Below are positions 1-31,663 of a stretch of DNA of 64,000 nucleotides, in pieces. Origin of the DNA: Ricordea florida (taxonomy: Eukaryota; Cnidaria; Anthozoa; Corallimorpharia; Ricordeidae). The DNA lies in the NCBI GenBank assembly GCA_949710005.1, contig OX453275.1:23297691-23361690 (forward strand), written 5' to 3'. Under the pieces are notes generated by a model that was not told where the DNA came from, searched no databases, and saw nothing but the letters and a program-made list of their open reading frames with translations. The position numbers and the translations under genes were made by a program. Within the stretch, counting starts at the first letter, position 1. Each line of letters opens with the position of its first letter.

Positions 1-1680
1 GCAACCCCTAAAACATTTTTTTTCAGGGGACACCCCCGAGCCCCCCAATGGGAGGGGGGGCAACCCTCCTGCAATGCCTGCACTGAGTGAAAGGCGCTCC
101 GCGTCTTTAAACCCACTGATGTCTACTTTCATTTCCTATCCTTCTACTTAAAATTTTCTGGGGAGCCCTGGTTACAGTGCGACTGCTCAAACCAGGCCAC
201 AGAAATAAATTCTCATAAAAATCAACCAATCATGATCGAGTATCAAAACAAAACAATCTCTACAAATGTTTAATATTTTGCTTAATTCAAAATGCACATA
301 ATTTTCTCTATAATTATGCAAAACATATTAAGATTGAAAAAGAATCATCTTAGTCAGTAGAAACTCGCCACAAATCTGTTGCTCAGCATCAAAAACAGAC
401 ATTCAAAATTTGTATGAAAATTTATCTGGGCGGCCTTGGTTTGAGTAGTCACAATATAAAAACAAAGGAAAATAAAATTTTTACACCAAGAATAAAATTG
501 AAGCACAACATCTACAACTGATAAAAAACATATCCAAGAATATCCTGTGAAATTTGTTGTAAAATAAACTGTGGGCAAAAATGTCCAGGGGGATGTGTAA
601 GATACTTCTTTAGAAAAGGAAATGGAAAATCTAACTAAATTTGGACTTTTGAAAGAAATCACTAAAGCTGCAAGATAAGAAGATTTCAGCTAGATTTTGG
701 TCTTAACCAATAATTAAATATGCATCCCTTAACTGTACCATTTCTGATAATGAATGGTCAAATATTTTTTTATGTTTTTGAACAACAAAGTAGAATGGTG
801 ATAGGCATGCTAAATAAAGTATAGGGATATATAGAAAACTAGCTTAGATTTCACTTTTCTAGCTATCATGCTTTGATGATTGGCTAAACTGTACTACAAT
901 AGTTATGGGCCTTTGTAATTGTGCAAATTAATGCAGATAACCTGAACTTGCTAATCAAATTTGGACTGACCACTGATGGTTGAAGTAAGAACTTGCATCA
1001 GGCCACTCTTTTCCCATTTACAAAATGACCAAGCTAAATGAGGTCTAGCGAATATGGGAAGCAAACGGTTTGCACTTGAAAAGAGCTGCAGTTATTCTAA
1101 CGTGTTTTATATAATGCACCTATCAATGCTAACCCTGAGAGAGGGGGGGGGGGGGAGGTCGAGCTAACCAAGGGAATTTGATAGCAAAGTCTGTCCCCAG
1201 GGTAGGGATTGATTGTCCATGGTCCTCAAGGTGGGGAAATTTGACATGGTCACCATCTTGGACTGGAAATGAGCTGTCTGCCATCTTGAAAAATACCCAG
1301 AAGGCATTTGGACAAGCTTCCCATACTGTGTCAGAGCAAATTATGGCTGAGCAAAAGGCGAGTGATATATGTACTGTATTTTGTCATTACTATGGAAAAT
1401 ATGGTAACTTTTTATCAGCCTATCAGTTATCTATCTTTGAAGCTTTAGAACAAAGTTTTTTTTCCATTGGATTTTGTCCTTGGGGTGGGGAATACGACCC
1501 ATTAGTGCGTCCCAGAGGTGGGGATTTTGACCAATTATTTGGTTCTGAGAGTGGTAAATTTGACATTTTTCTGTAGAAATAGTAAAAATCCTCACCCCAT
1601 GCTCGACACCCCCCTCATCCACGGGCTTAACAATGATAGGTGCATGACAAAGGAATCAAAGCTTCCTACATTTCCACGTC
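1..1680. other. Intergenic sequence, no gene recognised
   Basis: AT-rich sequence with scattered short open frames that show no recognisable domain and no convincing splice pattern. A run of G lies at about 1142-1156. I see nothing that supports a gene. Confidence 0.5.
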
Positions 1681-2937
1681 TACAATGGCCCACAAGGCTC
1701 ACAGGCCAGTTTTCGCTTTAAACAGTCCAGTTTTTATTTTACACGGTCCAGTTTTATTTTTACGCAATCAAGTAAATTTTTGTTCACAGTCCAGTTTCAT
1801 TTTTTGTGATTGAGTACTAGGCCTCTCGGAATGATTTCTGCACAGGTCCCTACTTCATTATGCATGCTTTAGTTGAATTGTCTTGGGAAGTGCGCGTGCA
1901 AAATACATATTTTGGAGGAACGAAATAGTATATCTACAGCATGTATAATGAAGTAGGGACCTGTGCGGAAATCTTACCGGCCTCTCTCTAGTCTTGGTGC
2001 CTACATATGTTTGTTTCTCATGGCAGCCATCTTGTCTGATGGATTCCATTATATGGCAAAACGTATGGCGTTCCAGTTCTTTTTCACCAGAAAATGTGAC
2101 CAGGGTTGGTAATGTTACCTTACACAAAGGGGCACCTAACACATAGGGGCGAAATCGTACAAGCATTCAGTTAACACAAAATCATTCTATTGCAAAACTG
2201 AACAAAAGTCATACATTTTCATTAAGACATGCCAAGTGGTATTATCTGTGAAATATTTTAGTGTAGGCATAATGCAAAAATTGCTTGTAATGGCACTTCG
2301 AAGAATTTTGCTTCTTCTGACAGCAGTACTATTCGCCTTGTATTTCACCCTGCTAATCTGTCATCCACTTTGAAAGGTTCTGCGTTACTATATGGAACAA
2401 ATCGACTGCCTCCGCCATTTTTTGTCAGACAGGAGTAAGCGTTTTCTTACACAGGTCATAGTGCAGCCATTGGATTTGGACTCTATGCTCCTTAGGAACC
2501 TTTCTCTTTTTCCCTTGACCAACTTCACAACCACCAATCCTTATCTGGTGCAGCTATAGCAGACTTGGCATTAGTTTCGCCACTGTCCTGAGTAGTGAGA
2601 GGTACAGTTTCCAGTGGAAAAGAACTGGAATGTCGTAGTTCCTCCCGTACAGTTTGCCGTATCATGGAATCCATCAGACAAGATGGCCGCCATAAGAAAC
2701 AAACATAGGCACCAAGACTAGAGAGAGACCTGGTACCCAATCACAAAAAATGAAACTGGACAGTGTAGAAAAGTAAAATTTGACTGTGCAAAAACGTAAC
2801 ACTGGACTGTATAAAAAAGTAAAACTGGACTATGTAAAAAGGTATAACTGGACTGTGTAAAATTAAAAATGGAGTGTGAAAAATTAAAACTGGACTGTGT
2901 AAAACTATAACTGGACTGAGCCTTGTTGGCCGTTGTA
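1681..2937. mobile_element. 1.26 kb non-autonomous element with long inverted repeats built of short tandem units
   Basis: The ends match as inverted repeats: TACAATGGCCCACAAGGCTC on the left and its near complement ending at 2937. Inside both ends are tandem copies of a roughly 20-bp unit (AACTGGACTGTGTAAAA and variants), about 1702-1800 on the left and 2750-2920 on the right in opposite orientation. A second inverted pair (about 1980-2063 and 2655-2735) lies further in. A separate palindromic MITE (1833-1973) is nested in the left half. No transposase is visible, so this is a foldback-like, non-autonomous DNA element. The superfamily is unknown. Confidence 0.6.
1833..1973. repeat. Palindromic MITE, family A copy 1
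   Basis: Inverted repeat of about 45 bp per arm with the core CAGGTCCCTACTTCATTATG and its complement. Two other copies of the family lie at 4514-4656 and 52442-52588. Copies 1 and 3 also share the internal sequence TTGAATTGTCTTGGGAAG, so this is a real family and not a chance palindrome. Confidence 0.8.
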
Positions 2938-3716
2938 CGTATTACCCCATACTACATACCCCATTTATGCATGCTGTGGCTAAATTGCTAAGGATAATTA
3001 ACGTGAAAACAATTCTCAATTTCAAAGAACAAAACGGTACTGCTATAACATGTATAGAGGAGTATGAGGAGATATGGAAATCCAGTCGAAACTTATCAAA
3101 GGCCCTACATGCTGAGCATCAGCACTGTAGATTGTACAATACCTCGTTCAGAACAAAACCTTTGCTCCACTTGGGTCCTGATTTCTTATGGATGTGTACA
3201 GTGTTATCATTCGGTGATAAGGCCAGTTCTGACATAAAGGAAAGAGCATTGACGTTAAAACAACAAGAACCACGATAGTTCAAAAGGGGTGAAAATGTGC
3301 CACACACACATGCCACAAGTCATTCAAACACTTACGTGTGCAGTCCTTATTGAAAGCGAAGCAGGTAATCGGTGCTATGGACAACTCGTGAACTTCTTTC
3401 CCCGACATACTGTTTGTTATACTGGAAAAGGTAACGGCAAACTCGCTTCTTGATTCAGTTGCGGACTCTGGTCAGTCAACGCAACAAAATGGCGGACAAA
3501 AATGGGGTGTAGTGAAGATATCTATTGACAATTCATTTCCTCTATCCAGTATGAGAAATAAAACGCTTAATTTCATTGGTTATTGGCTATTTTTAACTAA
3601 CCAATAAAATCTCGTGCTCCATTGCATTCTTTCTTCCTGATATGACGACAAACCATAGGCTCAGAAAATTTGGTTCTGTACGTATCTTCTGATTCTTAGA
3701 GCTATATTTCACAGAA
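2938..3716 (+). promoter_or_regulatory. Upstream region of CRYM
   Basis: This is the 780 bp before the CRYM start codon. It contains a CCAAT pentamer (about 3600) and its inverse ATTGG (about 3575-3587), but no clear TATA box at a suitable distance. Its role as promoter is inferred from position only. Confidence 0.3.
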
Positions 3717-24973
<21,257 letters not shown>

Positions 24974-26717
24974 ATTTAAGATATCCATGAAATGGAAAAA
25001 AAGTGGAAATGGAAATTTAGTCGATGAAAAGAGGCATACTAATCAGACGTGTTCAATCAATGATTTATAAATTTGTTAATTTTCTGTCGTTAATCCAGCT
25101 TTGACTTAATCCAGACAATTACCATTGAACTAGCGTAAAGAAATAGAACAACCAAGGGGGTTATTCATTAAAAATTGATAAAGAGTTTGTGAGGCGTTTT
25201 CTGGACCTCGTTGAGCTCGTTCCAACATATGTAAGTTCCATTGGTCTTTACATCGTTGGTTTTTCGAGTTACATGCCACAGAAAACACTCATATAGCCTG
25301 GGTCCCTGTGAAAGTTTACAGCCTTCAAGCGCTTTGCCAAATTCACTACTCATCGTAGGCTTTTTCATTTTTTTCTTCTACTTCCCCTCCTTGCCTCTCC
25401 CTTCTTTAATTATAAATGCTAAAAGAAGCGAGAGATGAGAGAAAAAGAAAGATAAAGGATACGTAGAGTCGCGAACTTGGGAAAGCGCTTTTTTAATGTT
25501 ATCTTTATTTGTGTCACAATTCGACAAAATACAACATTACAAAAAAAAACTAATAAGAAGCAAAAGAACTAACTAACAATATAAACTGAACTCTTTTACC
25601 GTAAATGAAAAGAAATAATTCAAGAAAAGCGCTTGAATAAAGTGTTTCCATTTTTGGTGGAAATGTCAGTTGTATTTTTAACTGCTCTTTTTTGAAGAGT
25701 ATCTAACTTGATTTTTACGATGATGATGGAAAGCCATTAAAGGGTACCGGCACCATCGGAGTCCTGGGATGTGCAGAAGTTATAGTATACTTAGCTAAAA
25801 AGGTGATGTAATTTAAAATGTCTTTAGATTTTGTGACGTTGCCAAAAAGGTAAGAGTTAACCACTACGTTCAATGCGATCATCCTCTCTAGCTTCTTTCG
25901 TACTTAGCAACCTCCCGCATGCGTCTATGACTCGATGGTTGCACGTTCACCGTTTCTTCATTGATGGTCCCAAGTGATGAAACAGTCCCAGATAGAGTAT
26001 TGACTGTTTATAAATCTCGGCTTTAGTGTTACAGTGAATATGTGAAGAAACCCGTTAAATCCTGAAACGTGTAAGGGCCTTCCAGTGTCTTTGACTACAG
26101 TTTGACCACGTTCAATGTACCAAGTTCTGTATTTGGAAAGCAAAAGAAACCTAATTAGCCAATCAAATTGGCCTCGAGTAGCGTGACGCACTTACCGGGA
26201 AATACCCGCCTCTGCACAAAACATGGCGAACACGTTGTTGCAAGTACATATTATTTACGACAAATCACGCAAGTGGGACAGAGGCAGCAAACTCAAAGAC
26301 TCGGGCAAGCTGTTTCCAAATATGATACTTAGGAAACATTGAATCTGTACAAGCTGTGAACGCGCGTTAACACGTTTAATTCTTATGGATATCTGGAATA
26401 TGTTGAGTGACTGCTGTGGTGTCGTCATTCAGACACAGGGAGACTCTAAGTCGTTCATTGCCAAAGCCCAATGAACTGCAGAACAAAGTGCATGCATGTT
26501 TTGTCCCACATGTACACTAATCGTTGGAAGTACTATCCATACCATTTTGTTTAACTGGAACGCGTTTAGCATAGACGTCATGGATTTGTTCCTTATACTT
26601 TTGGGAACGAGCCTGGAAATATATGCTATTCAGAGAGACTCGAGTGCTATGATCTCTGGGGCCAATTATGTTAGCCAGCATAGCTCATCGTTGGTCAACA
26701 GTTTTTAAAGGCAATGT
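24974..26717. other. CRYM 3' UTR and downstream sequence with dispersed repeat C copy 2
   Basis: No gene recognised. About 26030-26410 is a diverged copy of the repeat at 13385-13960. The remainder has no visible structure. Confidence 0.45.
25636..25641 (+). terminator. Possible CRYM polyadenylation signal AATAAA
   Basis: A canonical hexamer about 660 bp after the CRYM stop codon. No cleavage site can be verified from sequence alone. Confidence 0.3.
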
Positions 26718-26930
26718 GATGAAAAATGGTAGGGTTGTGGGATGTGGCTTGATATGACAATGTCAAAATGTAATAAGGGTAAGTTGAAGCCACACATATG
26801 CGCACTAAGGCGACAATGGTAGAAGGGATAAAACCCTGTTGCTACCAAAAAAAAGATGAAAAAATTGAGCTTAAAAGCCAGCAGCCATGGACAGCTGTTT
26901 CGGCCTTGTTAGGCCTCATCAGCATGGCAG
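26718..26930 (-). repeat. Hammerhead-associated dispersed repeat D, copy 2 (complete)
   Basis: On the - strand it starts with a complete hammerhead ribozyme (26928-26884) and continues through the GGTAGCAACAGGG segment to CCCTACCATTTTTCATC. It is about 95 per cent alike by eye to copy 3 (27448-27592) over the shared body. It is probably a short non-autonomous derivative of a Penelope-like element. Confidence 0.75.
26884..26928 (-). ncRNA. Hammerhead ribozyme, intact-looking
   Basis: Helix I strands GCCAUG and CAUGGC pair perfectly over 6 bp. The core CUGAUGA is followed by stem II GGCC-UAACAA-GGCC, GAAA, helix III AC-AGCU-GU, and the favoured cleavage triplet GUC (cut after 26890 on the - strand). 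All invariant residues are present. It is not next to any recognisable reverse transcriptase. Confidence 0.85.
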
Positions 26931-27447
26931 CCAGTCATTGCTCATTTAGCTGTCCAAGGGGTCCCATATGTTTTATGCCCTGTTTATACGGACACATTGT
27001 CCAATGTAAAAAGAGGGTCATCGTCCAATGCAAGCCGATTCATCCTCAGCGAGCGTTTATACGACAAGTGCTTTCCGGTTAACCGAGCTGGCCGTGCATG
27101 CAAGACTAGGCCGACTAGATTTCAGTTCCAGATTTAAAATAGCGGATTTGAGAAAACCTGTCCACGTGCATGCTCCATGTAGCAAACCCGTGAACAAGTT
27201 GACCCGGGCAGGCGAAGCAAATTGTTTACTTGGGAAAACGTTTACTCGGTTAGGAGGGTGACCATGCCAGGGGGATTACCCTTCTAGCTGAGCCAGCTTA
27301 CGTGAGACACTCCGAAAATGCTCGCATAGTATGGGCATTCAAGACAGTCTTGCACGCTCTTCTCGCTGTAGGCATCTGACAACACAATGTGTTTTTTCTT
27401 TCGTTCACATTGCACCGGCCGCCATTATCGTAACTACATCTCAGGTA

Positions 27448-27592
27448 TTGAAAAATGGTAGGGTTGTGGGATGTGGCTTGATTTGACAATGTCAAAATGT
27501 AATAAGGGTAAGTTGAAGCCACACATATGCGCACTGAGGCGACAATGGTAGAAGGGATAAAACGTTGTTGCTACCAAAAAAAAAGATGAATG
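27448..27592 (-). repeat. Dispersed repeat D, copy 3 (no ribozyme)
   Basis: Matches copy 2 from the CCCTACCATTTTTCAA end to GGTAGCAACAACG, then diverges before the ribozyme part. Confidence 0.75.
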
Positions 27593-27644
27593 TAAGCAGG
27601 TAAGCATGGGAAAAAGAACGAGAACTGACGAAAGCGTTTTCAGA

Positions 27645-27935
27645 CAAGTTCCCGTACCCGGGAACGGTGCCCGAGTACTACCCTTGGAGGTAGTGCTCGT
27701 GCCCGGGAACAGTGCCCAAGTACTACCCCTGGGGGTAGTGCCCGTGCCCGGGAACAGTGCCCAAGTACTACCCTTGGAGGTAGTCCTCGTGCCCGGGAAC
27801 AGTGCCCAAGTACTACCCCGGGGGGTAGTACCCGTGCCCGGGAACAGTGCCCAAGTACTACCCTTGGAGGTAGTGCTCGTGCCCGGGAATAGTGCCCAAG
27901 GACTACCCTTGGAGGTGTTGCCTGTTCCCGGTGCT
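27645..27935. repeat. 45-bp minisatellite, about 6 copies
   Basis: Tandem units containing GTGCCCGGGAACAGTGCCCA and AGTACTACCCTTGGAGGTAG, with point differences between units. The length is a multiple of three, so the array is open in frame and appears to encode a repeat such as VPGNSAQVLPLEVVL. There is no start context, splice site or homology to suggest a real protein. Confidence 0.85.
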
Positions 27936-29063
27936 CAAATTTTTACTCGGGCACCAACAAAAAGCTAAGTTCAGACTAGTGCCCTTTCCCGAGCATCAGG
28001 CACAGGCATCTAGTCTGAATGGGGCCTATGAGTCTAAGTAAGGATGAGCTGGTTTTCTTCTAACGTGATTCTCACAATCATCATAAAGTCTACAATGTGC
28101 TTGGGGGCGGTAGATGATAGGGAGCTTAAGCAAACAAGACAACAAGGCGGAGTACGACACTAGGGAAAAACGAATATTTTCTCCTCCTGTATCAATGGAG
28201 GCATGCTTGTTTTCTTTTCTTTTCCTTTCATATTTCTTTTAAAGTGTAGAGTCTTTAGAATTAATTAGCACCGTTCTCGTTTCATCCCGAATTTCTGTTC
28301 ACAATTCCGGTGTTGTACAATCGCGTCTCCGAGTAAACTTGGAAAATGATACCGGTCATTTCATGTTGTTGTTTTGGCGAAGAAATCTAAGACAATATAT
28401 TTTACACAGGCATGCAGTTTCACTGTGTCGTTCATCAGCGCTTTTGTTTGGTGCCAATGTGGTCGACGTCTTCGTCATGCTTCCCTTAAGCCCTCAGGTA
28501 CGGACTCGTGCAGAATGCTAGCGCGCATTATGGCTTTGAAATGGCAAACCCTGGCGTTTTGCAACCGCAACATCTACCCTTTGCAACTAAGCTTCGAAAT
28601 CTGAAATGTTTGGTTTATTGATCTTTAATAAGGAAAAGAAGATTAATATATCTAGCGCAACAATGGTTAAAATATATTGGCTACTAAGTTAAACAATGGA
28701 AACTTCTGATTTCATGGCTTGTGGTCATCGATCCTAAGTTTTTATCTCATCTTTCTTTACCAGTTCGGGCTTGGGATAGTACCCGTGTTCTGGCTCGGAC
28801 CTGCAGAAACCAAACTTCCAGGTTCGGTCCCTTACAAAACAAAAAGTACATTAGATTAAAATCACCTTAAAATAGGATAATAGTGATAATACTATAACTA
28901 ATAATAATGATAACAATGATAAAAATGATAATTTTTTTTTAAAAAAATCAATAGCTGTGTGAATCTTTAATAATAATAATAATAATAATAATAATTTTAT
29001 TTAAAAATGGTGCTATAAAATTTGATTAAAATTGATAAAACTTGATAAAACGATGAAAAGAAA
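27936..29063. other. Intergenic, no gene recognised
   Basis: Low-complexity ATAATAATA tracts at about 28880-28995. Nothing coding was identified. Confidence 0.5.
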
Positions 29064-29460
29064 ATATATATATATATATATATAACTAACTGCAGGCAGT
29101 ACTGTTTCGGCCTTCTGGGCCTCATCAGTGCAGTGCTGATGCTAGGATGGAGGTATAGCTATGTAGCCACCTCAAACGAAACCACACTTGTGGTATCATT
29201 TAAGTCATGCCAGAGTGCTCAAACTAGAGAACTAGCGAGCATATATATATATAATATATATATATATATGATAATAATGGCAATAATGATAATCATTGAT
29301 AATAATAATAACAATAACAATGATAATGATGATAATAATAAAAATCATAATTATAATTGGTATTGGCATCGATTTTGATATTGATAATGATATTGATAGA
29401 ATATTGATATTGATTTTGATATTGATGATGATAATGATATTGATAATCATCAAGGTGGTG
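29064..29460. repeat. Microsatellite cluster, (AT)n and degenerate GATAAT/GATATTGAT arrays
   Basis: (AT)n at 29064-29083 and 29241-29269, followed by about 180 bp of degenerate ATAATGAT and GATATTGAT repeats. The open frames over it, rich in Ile/Asn, are artefacts. Confidence 0.85.
29089..29134 (-). ncRNA. Hammerhead ribozyme relic with a broken cleavage site
   Basis: Helix I ACUGCA/UGCAGU pairs perfectly, and CUGAUGA, stem II GGCC-CAGAA-GGCC and GAAA are present. The residue before the cleavage base is C where U is required (GCC in place of GUC), which removes the A-U pair of helix III. It is expected to be inactive. Confidence 0.65.
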
Positions 29461-30102
29461 AAGTTCCAGACTCTTAACAACACGTGCCTGAAAATTAACT
29501 GGAGTTGTTGAAATAAATTGAGCACATGTTCAAATTACTCTCAACTTGGCGTAACAAAAGGGTCTGGAAGGAGGGGATGGGGGAGAGGTCCTAATCCCGC
29601 ATTCCCGCTTCTTTTTGACGAGAATCCCGCATCCCGCACTTTTTGGTTTGATTAGTTTTCGCCTGGCTGATTCGCTTTCACTTCTGGTTCATTAAACACG
29701 TGCTCTTTTTGCATATAACATATCTCGAAAACTATTCTTTCCACTTTTTGTTTCAAATAAACGTAGCCCTTCCTATGGAGAGAAAACATGCGCTTGCGCT
29801 GCGTGCATTATTTGAAACGTAGCAAAGGGAAATTGGATACCAATGTCTACCAGAAAGTAACGACGTCTGAGTTTGAGCCTGAATTCGCCGAGTTTTGTGG
29901 AAAAGAAAAACGGAGTGTTCATTCAGTAATACCTTCGTTCATTGTGTTTATTCATGAAATATTTTGCAAAAATTATGGAGAAATTTAGTGTCTCCGCGCA
30001 TCTCCGTTATATCCTGTAGGGATCTCCAAGCGACCTGGCAGCTTTATTACGTGTACTCAATGTAGTGATATACTGCGGGGTAGCAAATCAGGGGCACCCT
30101 AA

Positions 30103-30465
30103 GGGACCATTCATTTTTTAAGGAATAAGGGGGGGCTGGTGGGATTTGGGGGGGGGGGCACGCCAAAAAAAGGGCTTCAAAGGGGGGGCCACCCCAAAAA
30201 AATGAAGAAAAAGGGGGGTCAAGCGAGAAAAAAGCGATGAGAAAGTGGTATGAAGTTTTCATAAATTGATGGGAAATTCTCCTGCTTTATTCACGAAATA
30301 TAAACATCTTTTCGAGGTGGCCAGGGGGGGTCATCCCAAAAAAAATTCCTCTTGAGGGGGGTTATGTGAAAAAATTGGCAAGCTGAGGGGGGGTCACTCA
30401 ATTTCCCACTGACACTCCCCCAAATCCCACCAGCCCCCCCTATCCCTTAAAAAATGAACGGTCCC
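30103..30465. mobile_element. MITE with about 50-bp inverted repeats and TAA target duplication
   Basis: Begins GGGACCATTCATTTTTTAAG and ends with the near-complement, followed inwards on both sides by GGGGGGGCTGGTGGGATTTG. It is flanked by TAA at 30100-30102 and 30466-30468. A TWA target duplication suggests a PIF/Harbinger-type relation (inference). The Pro/Phe-rich frame over it is an artefact. Confidence 0.75.
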
Positions 30466-30923
30466 TAAGAGCAGATGGAGACATTTCTAGGCTCCTTGTA
30501 ACGTTTAAAGACTGTCTAAAGAGATGTTTTTATCACTCGGAAGAATTTGATCTGTTCCGTATATCTTAGCTGAAAATTGAAGTGTACGAAAATTTTAGGG
30601 AATGATATTTTCATTTCAGAAATTGCTAGCTGGACGGCACCTTCTAAAAACTTCCCGACAAACCATTTGCTCATCCGAAATTGATAGGTGACCTTTTTAA
30701 GTGCCAAAAATTGCAAAAATATCCTTTCCGAAAACGTAAGGGACTACTTTTCCCTTGTTGCGAATCTTTTGGGTGATGTTTTAGGGACTAAAAATCTATT
30801 CAGATACACGGTTTGAGAATCCAAGAGCCTGTGTGTTCGATATTCGAAAATTCTAGCTCACCTTGCTTCCAAACAGATTTTCACAGAAAACAGGCGTTGG
30901 GTGCCCTTGAGCAAATCCAGAGA

Positions 30924-31506
30924 GGCATGTGCTAAAACCCAGACGGTGGATTCTGGACGATAGACGATGGACGATGGACGATATCTCTGACATTCATTTA
31001 TTTGTCACATCCGTTTATTAAAGCAGACCGTTGATTGAATAGACTTTCTGCAAAGTCATTCGATTCCCATTTTCGGGTTCGCTTAGGGTAAAAGTTAATG
31101 CTTCGAAAAAAATAATCTGCTAGCCTTTTGGAATAAAAAAAACTTTCAGAGCTGGCAAACGTGAAATTGAAACACGTAGGGAAAGGAAAAGGAAAATGAT
31201 AATGGCAAGTACCGATAATCCTGGCAGACCGCTTGTGGAAAGCTTCACCAAAACACCTTAAAAACTGTGGTGAGGCTGTATATTATACTCATGCAAAAAC
31301 ATGTCACGTGCTTGCCGTATGGCCTACGATTCTCCTGCGTCATTTCTGCGTGCAGTCTGGAATAATTCATAAAGCAATCGATTGCGGGACAAAAGAAAAA
31401 GATTGTGTGACAAATTTATACTTTGTCTGAAAAAAATATATGAATGTCAAAGATATCGTCCATCGTCTATCGTCCAGAATCCACCCTCTGGGTTTTAGCA
31501 CATGCC
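30924..31506. mobile_element. 583-bp element with about 70-bp terminal inverted repeats
   Basis: Left end GGCATGTGCTAAAACCCAGA, then GGTGGATTCTGGACGATAGA; the right end is their complement, with one extra ACGATGG unit on the left. No coding capacity. Confidence 0.75.
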
Positions 31507-31663
31507 ATCCAGAAAAACGCTACTCCGCCACTAATATCACACATGTGTCATAGCGAGTCATATCACACGTGTCATATTATTTTTACCGATTTGCTGTCAC
31601 TAGGCGTGTCATACCACTACATTTTATATAACTTATAATAAAAGTGCTTCTACGCCAAGACTC

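Noticed and set aside
27606..27968. 120-codon frame with 15-residue repeats as a repetitive protein gene
   Set aside because: It is the translation of a 45-bp minisatellite; no start context, splice sites, signal peptide or homology.
29232..29525. Ile/Asn-rich frames on both strands
   Set aside because: Low-complexity microsatellite translation.
30047..30262. Pro/Phe-rich frame on the - strand
   Set aside because: It lies over the G-rich arm of a MITE with a TAA target duplication.
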